From Flavobacteriales bacterium (GTDB taxonomy: Bacteria > Bacteroidota > Bacteroidia > Flavobacteriales > BACL11): DNA of 5,833 nucleotides. The stretch covers positions 1-5,833 of the forward strand of contig DUAL01000120.1 of the NCBI GenBank assembly GCA_012960835.1, given 5' to 3'. Below, in pieces: positions 1-5,833 of this stretch. Each line of letters begins with the position of its first letter. The first letter of the stretch is position 1. A program made the position numbers and the translations under genes. The notes below the pieces were generated by a model. The model saw nothing but the letters and a program-made list of their open reading frames with translations. It was not told the origin of the DNA and did no database searches.

Positions 1-184
1 AAACCTCGATCTTGTCAATATCTGGATTGTTTGCTATTACATCGCGATTGTAACTATTAACCAATAGTGTTACATTGCAATCCGGATATGTGTTTTTTAA
101 CGCTCTAATTGAAGGTGTGACGCATAATAGGTCGCCGATATTATCTCTGCGAATAATTAGTATACTCTTGGCATTAAACAGCAT
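1..184 (-). CDS. GT9 heptosyltransferase-like protein, N-terminal fragment (cut by window edge)
   Basis: Only the first 61 codons are in the window; the gene continues beyond position 1. The ATG is at 184-182, and a weak GAG ribosome binding site lies 5 bases upstream (192-190). The protein opens with a short lead and then a beta strand and glycine loop, ILIIRRDNIGDLLCVTPSIR (residues 8-27). It continues with TYPDCNVTLLVN (32-43) and an NNPDIDKIEV segment (52-61). This is the usual N-terminal Rossmann-like half of the GT9 family (WaaC/WaaF/WaaQ type ADP-heptose:LPS heptosyltransferases), in which this half mainly contacts the acceptor. GT9 enzymes act in the cytoplasm on growing LPS core or similar glycans. 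The gene follows the GT4 gene by 35 bp, the longest gap in the window, with no visible terminator between them. Family membership is secure. The actual sugar donor and acceptor cannot be told, because the nucleotide-sugar half is missing. Confidence 0.88.
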   Translation of the reverse strand, partial: MLFNAKSILIIRRDNIGDLLCVTPSIRALKNTYPDCNVTLLVNSYNRDVIANNPDIDKIEV

Positions 185-219
185 AATAACTCAATAAAAT
201 ATAAGATAAATTTTTAAAA

Positions 220-1293
220 TTATTTAGACTCATAACTACCTTTGGCTAAGTTTTCATAGATTCTTATTGTAGAATTTACATCATACTTTGACAGGTCTAT
301 TTGACTTAAATCTGGTGGATTTTTAAGACACCGTGATATTTTAGATGCTAATTTTTCAACATTACCAACTGGAGTAAGACACTGTGGTAATTGAGAAAGT
401 ATTTCTGCTGGACCAAATGGGCAATCTGTACTCACAACTGGGGTTTTGCACTCAAGAGCTTCAACAATAACATTCCCAAAACCTTCGTGATCTGAACTTA
501 ATACTAATAAATCAGCATGTGAAATCCATGGGTACGGATTTTTTTTAAACCCAGCAATAATCACACTAGTGGTTAGCCCCCTATCATCAATCATTCTTTG
601 TAATTCCTTATTAAATGGTGTAAGGAGGACTAACGAGTGCTGTGTATCGACTAACTTCCATGTGTCTAACAGAATATCATGTCGTTTTACAGGATTAAAC
701 CTGCCTACATGAATAATATAAGGCTCATTGGGAATATTAGAATCCCCTTGTTCTAAAGCAGAATGTATTTTTTTAAAATTGAATGGATTGTATATTTTTA
801 TAATCTTGCTTGTAATGCCAATACTTCTCAAATCATTAATCATTCCGTCAGAGATTGCTATTAACGATTTTTTGTTATACATTTTTAAATATCTTTTTAA
901 TCGTCTTTTTGCTTTCTGTGGACTCCTGATAGATAAATTATCAATCTCCGCGCTAAGAGTACTATCTATACGGCATAAATGATTTTTTAAATTAGCAAGG
1001 CAAGCCACCTCATTAGAAAAAGGCAAAGCGGATACAATAAGATCAACGCCATTCGATTGTGCAATGTATTTCTTAAGACGAAATGCCATAATGCGCTTAC
1101 CTAGCCATCCCCTTGTTAATTTTTCTGTTAGAACGGTTACTTTAATACCCCCGTGGATTTCATATTCAATTAAATTTTCAAATATGATAAGCTCTACTTC
1201 ATGACCACGATCAACTAAAGTTTCTGCCAAAATAAGTAAAACCTTTTCGGCGCCTCCTCCTGATAAATTAGTAATTACAAATTTAAATTTCAT
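220..1293 (-). CDS. GT4 family glycosyltransferase (GT-B fold)
   Basis: This 357-residue protein has the normal length and domain order for a GT4 retaining glycosyltransferase. The N-terminal acceptor domain begins with a beta strand and the glycine-rich loop SGGGAEK (residues 11-17), typical of the WbdH/PglA-like group. The C-terminal donor domain starts near residue 191 with PYIIHVGRFNPVKRHD (191-206), whose R198 and K203 match the usual phosphate-binding Arg/Lys pair. The EX7E motif follows as EGFGNVIVE (270-278), then a CKTPVVSTD strand (282-290). There is no signal peptide or membrane segment, so it is probably cytoplasmic or peripheral at the inner membrane. It starts only 3 bp after the stop of the GT9 gene, with an AAGG site inside that gene's end, so translation is probably coupled. 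In this operon it probably adds one hexose, N-acetylhexosamine or mannose to the glycan. The sugar and linkage cannot be read from sequence. Confidence 0.93.
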   Translation of the reverse strand: MKFKFVITNLSGGGAEKVLLILAETLVDRGHEVELIIFENLIEYEIHGGIKVTVLTEKLTRGWLGKRIMAFRLKKYIAQSNGVDLIVSALPFSNEVACLANLKNHLCRIDSTLSAEIDNLSIRSPQKAKRRLKRYLKMYNKKSLIAISDGMINDLRSIGITSKIIKIYNPFNFKKIHSALEQGDSNIPNEPYIIHVGRFNPVKRHDILLDTWKLVDTQHSLVLLTPFNKELQRMIDDRGLTTSVIIAGFKKNPYPWISHADLLVLSSDHEGFGNVIVEALECKTPVVSTDCPFGPAEILSQLPQCLTPVGNVEKLASKISRCLKNPPDLSQIDLSKYDVNSTIRIYENLAKGSYESK

Positions 1294-1296
1294 AAG

Positions 1297-2373
1297 TTAA
1301 ATTACCTTTTTTAATGCACTAAACACTTCAATTGGTTCAATTTGCCACATGCATTTTTGATATCTACAATGTCTATCTAAACAGGGTTCACATATTATAG
1401 GTTTTTGAATGTATTGATGTTTTACTGCTCTATCCCTTGGCTTGCTACTACTTTCTAAGCCAGTTACAGAGATTGTAATAGTTGGCGTCTGTAAAGCTGC
1501 AGCAATATGTAAAGGCCCAGTATCTGGCGTAATCAATACATCTAGTTTATCAATTAAAGCTGCTGCACCGCAAATATCAAACTTGCCTGCTAAATTTAAT
1601 ACTCTTTGATTATTTATTCTTTTTTCAAGTGAATCTGTGAGTCTAGCTTCGCTTGGTGATCCGGTGAGGACTATATTAATATTGCCTTTATATTCCAATA
1701 CCATAGACGCTAGTTCTGACCAATTTTCTTCAAACCACATTCTATTCCTTGTTGAGGCTCCAAGTTGAAAACCCACGTAAACCGTATCGCCCATTAAAAC
1801 CTTATCCACATCCCGATACCAACTTTCATTTGGAAACAATTCCATATTAAAATTAACACTATTAATGCCTATATACTTTAATTGTTTTAATTGATTTTCA
1901 ATTGTATATTCGCCGGCAACTCTTGCAGTTACGCTATTGAAATGCAGATGTTTAAATTCGTTGGCATCATTTGGTATTTTGATAATATATTCACTACCGA
2001 TTAAATACGCCATAGGAGTAGCTTGCGGCTCATTAGAATGCAAAATAAAAGTTAAATCAATTTGAAGTTTTTTAAGCTTAAAGACTGTCTGTAAGAAATT
2101 TCTCCATTTTCCTCTATATGTGACAACATCATCGATGAAAGGATTCGTCTTAAATAATTGATAATTATTTGGATTTAAAAGTGCAGTGATTTTAACATGC
2201 GGATAATGTTCTTTAATTAGTCGCAGAGCTGGGGTGGCAAATAAAGTGTCACCAATAGCGGTATTTGACATGATCAAAATATTCTCTATTTTATTAATGT
2301 CAATTTCTTTTTTCGAAGCATTCTTTTCCTTTAGAATCCAACGAAAGAACAGCCTTGGTAGATCTATCTTCAT
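1297..2373 (-). CDS. GT9 heptosyltransferase-like glycosyltransferase, complete
   Basis: This 358-residue protein is a full GT9 member. Residues 1-28 form a basic lead with a hydrophobic patch (LPRLFFRWILK, 5-15). The acceptor domain follows, with the glycine loop MSNTAIGDTLFATPALRLI (35-53). The donor domain carries GFQLGAS (201-207), the LTGSP loop (236-240) and the signature PDTGPLHIAAAL (283-294) with D284 and H289, which in WaaC/WaaF-type enzymes belongs to the nucleotide-heptose site. The C-terminus has four cysteines, C328, C331, C336 and C341, in a C-x2-C-x4-C-x4-C array that recurs in many GT9 proteins. The likely role is transfer of heptose or a related sugar in the cytoplasm onto LPS core or O-chain. 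It follows manC by 21 bp, and no clear Shine-Dalgarno precedes its ATG, so coupling to manC is likely. Family is secure; donor sugar is inferred. Confidence 0.92.
   Translation of the reverse strand: MKIDLPRLFFRWILKEKNASKKEIDINKIENILIMSNTAIGDTLFATPALRLIKEHYPHVKITALLNPNNYQLFKTNPFIDDVVTYRGKWRNFLQTVFKLKKLQIDLTFILHSNEPQATPMAYLIGSEYIIKIPNDANEFKHLHFNSVTARVAGEYTIENQLKQLKYIGINSVNFNMELFPNESWYRDVDKVLMGDTVYVGFQLGASTRNRMWFEENWSELASMVLEYKGNINIVLTGSPSEARLTDSLEKRINNQRVLNLAGKFDICGAAALIDKLDVLITPDTGPLHIAAALQTPTITISVTGLESSSKPRDRAVKHQYIQKPIICEPCLDRHCRYQKCMWQIEPIEVFSALKKVI
1305..1308 (-). promoter_or_regulatory. Probable Shine-Dalgarno AAGG for the GT4 gene starting at 1293
   Basis: AAGG on the minus strand, 11 bases before the ATG at 1293-1291, inside the last codons of the GT9 gene. 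The spacing is a little long. With only 3 bp between stop and start, terminating ribosomes may also restart directly. Confidence 0.5.
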
Positions 2374-2394
2374 AATAAAATATGCAGGTTCGAG

Positions 2395-3801
2395 CTATTC
2401 TCGATCGTAGTCATCGTCAATACGAATAATATCATCTTCGCCTAAATAACTACCTGTTTGTATTTCTATAATTTCTAAAGGTCTGCTTTCAATATTTTCT
2501 AGACGATGAATCTCGCCCAATGGAATATAGGTAGACTGATTTTCAACTAATTGAAATTTCTTTTCACCACAAATAACTTGGGCCTTACCTTTTACAACTA
2601 CCCAGTGCTCTGCACGGTGACTGTGCTTTTGTAGGGACAACTTTTCACCTGGATTAACCAGGATTCGCTTTACTTGAAAGCCTTCGCCACGATCAATTAA
2701 ATCATAATAACCCCAAGGCCTAAGGGTCTTTCTATGTTGATCAGATTCTAATCGACCATTCTTTTTAATTTTCTCAACAATATTTTTAACATCTTGTGCA
2801 TGATCTTTATTAGTTACCAAAACTGCATCTTGTGTATCCACTACAATCAAATCAGACAATCCTATTACAGACACCAAACGATTAGATGTGCTATGAATAT
2901 ATGTATCACTTACTTTGTCTAAGATAACATCTCCTACAATCAGGTTGTTATCATTATCCTTAGCCTGAGAATCCCACAATGCTGTCCAAGATCCCACATC
3001 ATTCCAGTTGGCATCTAAAATAACCATAGATGAATTTTTAGTTTTTTCCATTACAGCATAGTCAATCGACTGGCTTGGGCATTTTAAAAACTCTTGCTCA
3101 TTCAATCTAATAAAATCTAAATCATGAAATTCTGTTTGACATGACTTTTGGCATGCGCTAAGAATTTCTGGTTCATATTTTTCTAGCTCACTTAAATATA
3201 CTGATGCTTTGAACATGAACATACCGCTATTCCAGAAATACCCTCCAGAATCAACATACTTTTTTGCAGTTTTGTAGTCTGGTTTTTCTACAAATTCATC
3301 AATATCATAATAATTCTTATTTTTGGAAATATTAGCTTTAATATAACCATACCCAGTTTCAATCTTATTAGGTGCAATACCGAATGTTACCAACTTATTT
3401 TGCTCTGCTTGTTTTGTCGCAAGCGCTATTGCTTGATGAAATTTGCCTATATCTTGAATCAGATGATCTGCTGATAATACTAACAAAATAGCATCTTTAC
3501 TTTCTTGGATAGACTTAAGTGCAGCCAATGCAATTGCTGGCGCAGTATTTTTACCAACAGGTTCCAAAATAATACTTTTTGGCTTTTTATTAATTTTACG
3601 AAGCTGCTCAGCCGCCAGGAATCTATGCTCCTCATTGCAAATTATTAACGGACTCTCGATAGACTCTGGCAATCTAAGGACTGCCTCTTGAAATAATGTA
3701 GTCTCACCTATTAATTCGATAAATTGTTTAGGATGCAACTTTCTTGACAAAGGCCAAAGCCTTGTGCCACTTCCACCTGAAAGTACGACTGGGATAATCA
3801 T
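2395..3801 (-). CDS. manC: Mannose-1-phosphate guanylyltransferase / mannose-6-phosphate isomerase (ManC, type II)
   Basis: This bifunctional cytoplasmic enzyme interconverts fructose-6-P and mannose-6-P, and makes GDP-mannose from mannose-1-P and GTP. At 468 residues it has the usual length of the ManC/AlgA/CpsB family. The N-terminal nucleotidyltransferase domain opens with LSGGSGTRLWPLSR (7-20) followed by HPKQF (23-27). It has a metal-binding SADH (110-113, D112) and the sugar-phosphate motif FVEKPD (170-175, K173). The C-terminal cupin is the isomerase domain. It begins at RPWGYYD (361-367) and carries the type II signature QKHSHRAEHW (391-400), with H432 further on. All key residues seem intact. 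The start at 3801 leaves the nucleotide loop at its normal distance from the N-terminus. The gene lies 6 bp after the DUF4254 gene with no strong ribosome binding site. The phosphomannomutase (ManB) needed between the two reactions is not in the window. It supplies GDP-mannose, or a sugar derived from it, to this glycan. Confidence 0.97.
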   Translation of the reverse strand: MIIPVVLSGGSGTRLWPLSRKLHPKQFIELIGETTLFQEAVLRLPESIESPLIICNEEHRFLAAEQLRKINKKPKSIILEPVGKNTAPAIALAALKSIQESKDAILLVLSADHLIQDIGKFHQAIALATKQAEQNKLVTFGIAPNKIETGYGYIKANISKNKNYYDIDEFVEKPDYKTAKKYVDSGGYFWNSGMFMFKASVYLSELEKYEPEILSACQKSCQTEFHDLDFIRLNEQEFLKCPSQSIDYAVMEKTKNSSMVILDANWNDVGSWTALWDSQAKDNDNNLIVGDVILDKVSDTYIHSTSNRLVSVIGLSDLIVVDTQDAVLVTNKDHAQDVKNIVEKIKKNGRLESDQHRKTLRPWGYYDLIDRGEGFQVKRILVNPGEKLSLQKHSHRAEHWVVVKGKAQVICGEKKFQLVENQSTYIPLGEIHRLENIESRPLEIIEIQTGSYLGEDDIIRIDDDYDRE

Positions 3802-3807
3802 ATAAAC

Positions 3808-4422
3808 TTATTTTAATAGACCGGAAAGGTAAGGGTTCATTCTTGGATCATTATACATTTTAAACTGTCGATATATACGATAGAACCCTTGCCCCTGTGA
3901 GCAACCATCAAGAAGCTGATTGAGACAAAACAATAAATCATCTCTTTGGATGATAAGACGATCTTTTTTATCTTTTGCCTCTTTCTTTTGTGTTGCATCT
4001 ATATCAGTTCTATTTGCCTGAATACCCATATGCAAAACTTTAAGACTAACTATTGAAAGTCGGTCGATAATAGAACCTGCCGTTTCACTATTAAACCATG
4101 CAGATTCTGACACTTTGACATCTTTCAATCGATCAAGAATATTTTCATCAATTTTCTCAATTGCATCATTTCTTTTTTGATTATATCCATCAATATTGCG
4201 TTTATTTAAGGCAATATCACTATCACTCACATCAACACGTCTAGCCTTATCCTCCTCGTCCCATAGCTGACAGTTGTATTGGTGATTTTTTTCGACCCAA
4301 AACCAAATGCTGTTTTCTTCATGTGAAACAGGGCTTTTATTTGGCCACAAGTCACTTTGATGACAAAGGTCGTGATAATCAGAAACTTTTCTGTTATCAA
4401 TATCAATAAATAAATCTTTCAC
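3808..4422 (-). CDS. DUF4254 family protein, function unknown
   Basis: This 204-residue soluble protein has no signal peptide, no membrane segment and no known catalytic fold that can be recognised by eye. It matches from memory the uncharacterised DUF4254 family, through four blocks: LWDEEDKARR (53-62); NKRNIDGYNQKRND (73-86); NSETAGSIIDRL (111-122) continuing to SLKVLHM (126-132); and YRQFKMYNDPRMNP (184-197). The spacing suggests a mostly helical protein with an invariant polar face (E, D, R, N, H), compatible with an enzyme or ligand-binding site, but no reaction is known. The start is GTG. It is the only start codon between the preceding TAA TAA and the conserved body, and GGAG sits 8 bases upstream. 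It lies 21 bp after a GT4 gene and 6 bp before manC, so it is probably made together with the glycan enzymes. A role in LPS or other glycan synthesis is inferred from context only. Confidence 0.85.
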   Translation of the reverse strand: MKDLFIDIDNRKVSDYHDLCHQSDLWPNKSPVSHEENSIWFWVEKNHQYNCQLWDEEDKARRVDVSDSDIALNKRNIDGYNQKRNDAIEKIDENILDRLKDVKVSESAWFNSETAGSIIDRLSIVSLKVLHMGIQANRTDIDATQKKEAKDKKDRLIIQRDDLLFCLNQLLDGCSQGQGFYRIYRQFKMYNDPRMNPYLSGLLK

Positions 4423-4430
4423 AGTAAATA

Positions 4431-4434
4431 CTCC
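4431..4434 (-). promoter_or_regulatory. Shine-Dalgarno GGAG deciding the GTG start of the DUF4254 gene
   Basis: GGAG on the minus strand, 8 bases before the GTG at 4422-4420. It lies wholly within the 21 bp gap after the tandem stops of the GT4 gene, and supports GTG as the true start, since no ATG is available near the N-terminus. Confidence 0.75.
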
Positions 4435-4443
4435 AGTGCTTTA

Positions 4444-5538
4444 TTAATGCTCAATCAATAGTTGATTATAGATATCAACTATTTTTTTAGACATTAAATC
4501 GAGAGAAAATTTTTCATCTATCAGTGGTCCAACCACATTGATTTTATCATTATCTATATAGTGCGACACCCCTTTTACCAACTCTAAACTAGAGTCTGTG
4601 CCAACCAGTTGAAAATTATTACTATTTAACAAATCTTTTGTACTACCACTATTGGTTGCAACAACAGGTTTGCCCATAAACAGAGCCTGCATGACAGACT
4701 GAGGGACACCTTCTTTGGAGTCTGAACTTAAAACAAAAATATCCATTGCTGTCAATAATTCAGGGACATGCTCTACATAACCAAGCATAACAACATTGTC
4801 AGACAAATTGTTGTCTAGAATTAACTTATTAATTGTTTCTTTACCCGGTCCGTCGCCTGCAATTAAAAATTTTAACTTCTTTTCTGGATATTTATCTATC
4901 AATTGTTTTGCCATTTCAATGAATAAATCATGGCGCTTAAATTGCCTTATTACTGCAACTATACCTATTGCAATCTCAAATTTTTTCAGATGAAATTGTT
5001 CACGACATTTACCCTTGTTATACTTTTTTGAACAAAAAAGATTAGTATCAATTCCAGTTGGAATAGACTCAATCACTTCTGGCTTGATACGATTATATTT
5101 AATCATATCAGCCTTTACACCTTCTCCTGTTGTAAAAATATAGTCGGCCAATTCGTTTATAAAATTAGTGCGTGAAGAACGAATACGATTAGAAAGGTGT
5201 CTAGTTCGTATAAATTTTGCACCTGATGATTTTGCTGCTAAGCCGCCAACCCAAGTATCTTTACCGCTATGAGTATTAACAATATCAATATCGTATTCTT
5301 TAACAATTCTTCTAATTTCAAATAAGGTTTTAAAATCAGCATTCCCTTTAAAAGGCATAGAAAAAACTTTAATATTATGCTCAATGGCTTTATGTTTAAT
5401 CATGGCATGCTCTCTGCATGCAAGAAAAACATCAACGCCTAATTTTCGAACAGCAATCATTTCATTTATTATTCGAATTTCTTGACCACCCCAACCATCT
5501 GACCATTCAGTATGCAAGACTTTAACTATTTTTTTCAT
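4444..5538 (-). CDS. GT4 family glycosyltransferase, GGQEIR subgroup
   Basis: This 364-residue protein has the normal length for a GT-B glycosyltransferase. The N-terminal domain has the acceptor loop SDGWGGQEIRI (13-23), a form common in GT4 enzymes of LPS loci, then IVNTHSGKD (86-94) and TRHLSNRIRS (112-121). The donor domain runs from about residue 188, with VIRQFKRHD (196-204) supplying the Arg/Lys pair and LIAGDGPGK (225-233) closing the nucleotide pocket. It then has VLSSDSKEGVPQ (269-280) and GKPVVATNSGS (289-299). The usual second Glu of EX7E is Gln here (E276, Q284). No signal or membrane segment is seen. The ATG overlaps the end of the upstream GT9 gene by 17 bp and has a good AGGAG site 7 bases upstream, which settles the start. 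The gene ends in tandem stops, TAA TAA. It probably adds one sugar to the core or O-chain; the donor is unknown. Confidence 0.93.
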   Translation of the reverse strand: MKKIVKVLHTEWSDGWGGQEIRIINEMIAVRKLGVDVFLACREHAMIKHKAIEHNIKVFSMPFKGNADFKTLFEIRRIVKEYDIDIVNTHSGKDTWVGGLAAKSSGAKFIRTRHLSNRIRSSRTNFINELADYIFTTGEGVKADMIKYNRIKPEVIESIPTGIDTNLFCSKKYNKGKCREQFHLKKFEIAIGIVAVIRQFKRHDLFIEMAKQLIDKYPEKKLKFLIAGDGPGKETINKLILDNNLSDNVVMLGYVEHVPELLTAMDIFVLSSDSKEGVPQSVMQALFMGKPVVATNSGSTKDLLNSNNFQLVGTDSSLELVKGVSHYIDNDKINVVGPLIDEKFSLDLMSKKIVDIYNQLLIEH

Positions 5539-5833
5539 TCATCATCTCCTGAATATTTACCTTAATTATATCAATGTCTAGACTCATTAAACAATCACTA
5601 ACTTTGGTTCCATTACACCCATCCTTTCCACAAGGCTGACACTTTCTACTTTCAGAAAAGACCCTGTGTTTGCCCATTATCTGAAAACCATTATTCTGAG
5701 TGTAGGAGGATTGCATCATATCGTTATCCCAAGGGCCCCAATGGTTTGCGCCACTTGGACCAAAAAAAGCTAATACAGGGGTGTCATTGGCGGCACTAAT
5801 ATGCATGATTGCAGTATCGACACCAATAAATAA
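5522..5833 (-). CDS. GT9 heptosyltransferase-like protein, C-terminal fragment (cut by window edge)
   Basis: The reading frame is open up to the window end, so the true start lies beyond 5833. The internal ATG at 5806-5804 is not the start, because the nine codons before it complete the family signature: FIGVDTAIMHISAA, with the conserved Asp and His. That signature marks the nucleotide-sugar site of GT9 enzymes such as WaaC and WaaF. It is followed by PVLAFFGPSGANHWGPW, another typical GT9 stretch, and by a C-terminal cysteine array (CQPC, then GC, then DCL; C-x2-C-x4-C-x7-C), a variant of that in the complete GT9 gene at 1297-2373. About 103 codons are visible, some 30 percent of a normal GT9 protein. 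The last 17 bp overlap the next GT4 gene, whose Shine-Dalgarno lies inside this coding region. Cytoplasmic heptose transfer to LPS core is the most likely role, though substrate is inferred. Confidence 0.9.
   Translation of the reverse strand, partial: LFIGVDTAIMHISAANDTPVLAFFGPSGANHWGPWDNDMMQSSYTQNNGFQIMGKHRVFSESRKCQPCGKDGCNGTKVSDCLMSLDIDIIKVNIQEMMNEKNS
5546..5550 (-). promoter_or_regulatory. Shine-Dalgarno AGGAG for the GT4 gene starting at 5538
   Basis: AGGAG on the minus strand, 7 bases before the ATG at 5538-5536. It lies inside the last codons of the upstream GT9 gene and is the clearest ribosome binding site in the window. Two further ATGs (in the GT9 frame) lie between it and the chosen start, but they lead only to the GT9 stop at 5522. 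Confidence 0.8.

Larger units (their letters stand above)
1..5833 (-). other. Interior of a glycan-assembly operon
   Basis: Seven genes in one direction are separated by 17 bp overlap, 21, 6, 21, 3 and 35 bp gaps in transcription order. None of the gaps is long enough to hold a convincing promoter, and none shows a GC-rich hairpin followed by a T run. No stretch over 300 bases lacks a gene. The operon is inferred from spacing and shared theme; both ends lie outside the window. Confidence 0.8.

Noticed and set aside
208..221. AT-only inverted repeat in the 35 bp gap, considered as a terminator
   Set aside because: The stem would be only A-T pairs with almost no loop, and there is no GC-rich stem with a T run; the sequence is better explained as AT-rich spacer.
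728..982. Plus-strand open frame of 84 codons
   Set aside because: It lies wholly antisense to the GT4 gene at 220-1293, has no family resemblance, and its hydrophobic content follows from the complement of a Lys/Asn-rich coding strand.
2387..2400. GGTTCGAG on the plus strand, resembling a tRNA T-loop
   Set aside because: No paired T-stem, anticodon arm or acceptor stem surrounds it, and it falls across the manC stop codon.
4796..4993. Plus-strand open frame of 65 codons
   Set aside because: It is antisense to the conserved donor domain of the GT4 gene at 4444-5538 and shows no recognisable motif.
5804..5806. ATG as the start of a short 94-residue protein
   Set aside because: The nine codons upstream to the window edge complete the GT9 signature FIGVDTAIMH in frame, so this Met is internal to a longer protein.
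1..5833. CRISPR array, insertion sequence, integration site or RNA gene
   Set aside because: Coding sequence fills nearly the whole window; no regularly spaced repeats, terminal inverted repeats, transposase motifs or structured RNA could be seen on either strand.

Overview
This is an AT-rich window (roughly one third G+C by eye) from a bacterial surface-polysaccharide locus. It most likely encodes lipopolysaccharide core or O-antigen assembly. All seven genes lie on the minus strand and are read from high to low coordinates. Gaps are 3 to 35 bp, with one 17 bp overlap, so this looks like the interior of a single operon. No promoter or factor-independent terminator is visible. Three GT9 (ADP-heptose:LPS heptosyltransferase-like) genes and a type II ManC point to a Gram-negative organism. 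A gammaproteobacterium is plausible, but the sequence alone does not fix the genus.

Layout in transcription order: (1) 5833-5522, the C-terminal part of a GT9 heptosyltransferase-like protein that runs off the window edge. (2) 5538-4444, a GT4 glycosyltransferase that overlaps the end of gene 1. (3) 4422-3808, a 204-residue DUF4254-type protein of unknown function starting at GTG. (4) 3801-2395, ManC, the bifunctional mannose-1-phosphate guanylyltransferase/mannose-6-phosphate isomerase. (5) 2373-1297, a complete GT9 protein. (6) 1293-220, a second GT4 glycosyltransferase. (7) 184-1, the N-terminal 61 codons of a third GT9 protein.

Taken together, ManC would supply GDP-mannose, the three GT9 proteins would probably add heptose or a related sugar, and the two GT4 proteins would add further sugars such as mannose. 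All are expected to work in the cytoplasm or at the inner face of the inner membrane. The least explained part is the DUF4254 protein. Its dense blocks of conserved polar residues, placed between a glycosyltransferase and ManC, make it the best candidate for an undescribed step in making or modifying this glycan. A second curiosity is that the five complete genes all share one reading frame, and their gaps contain no further in-frame stops beyond the termination codons themselves.
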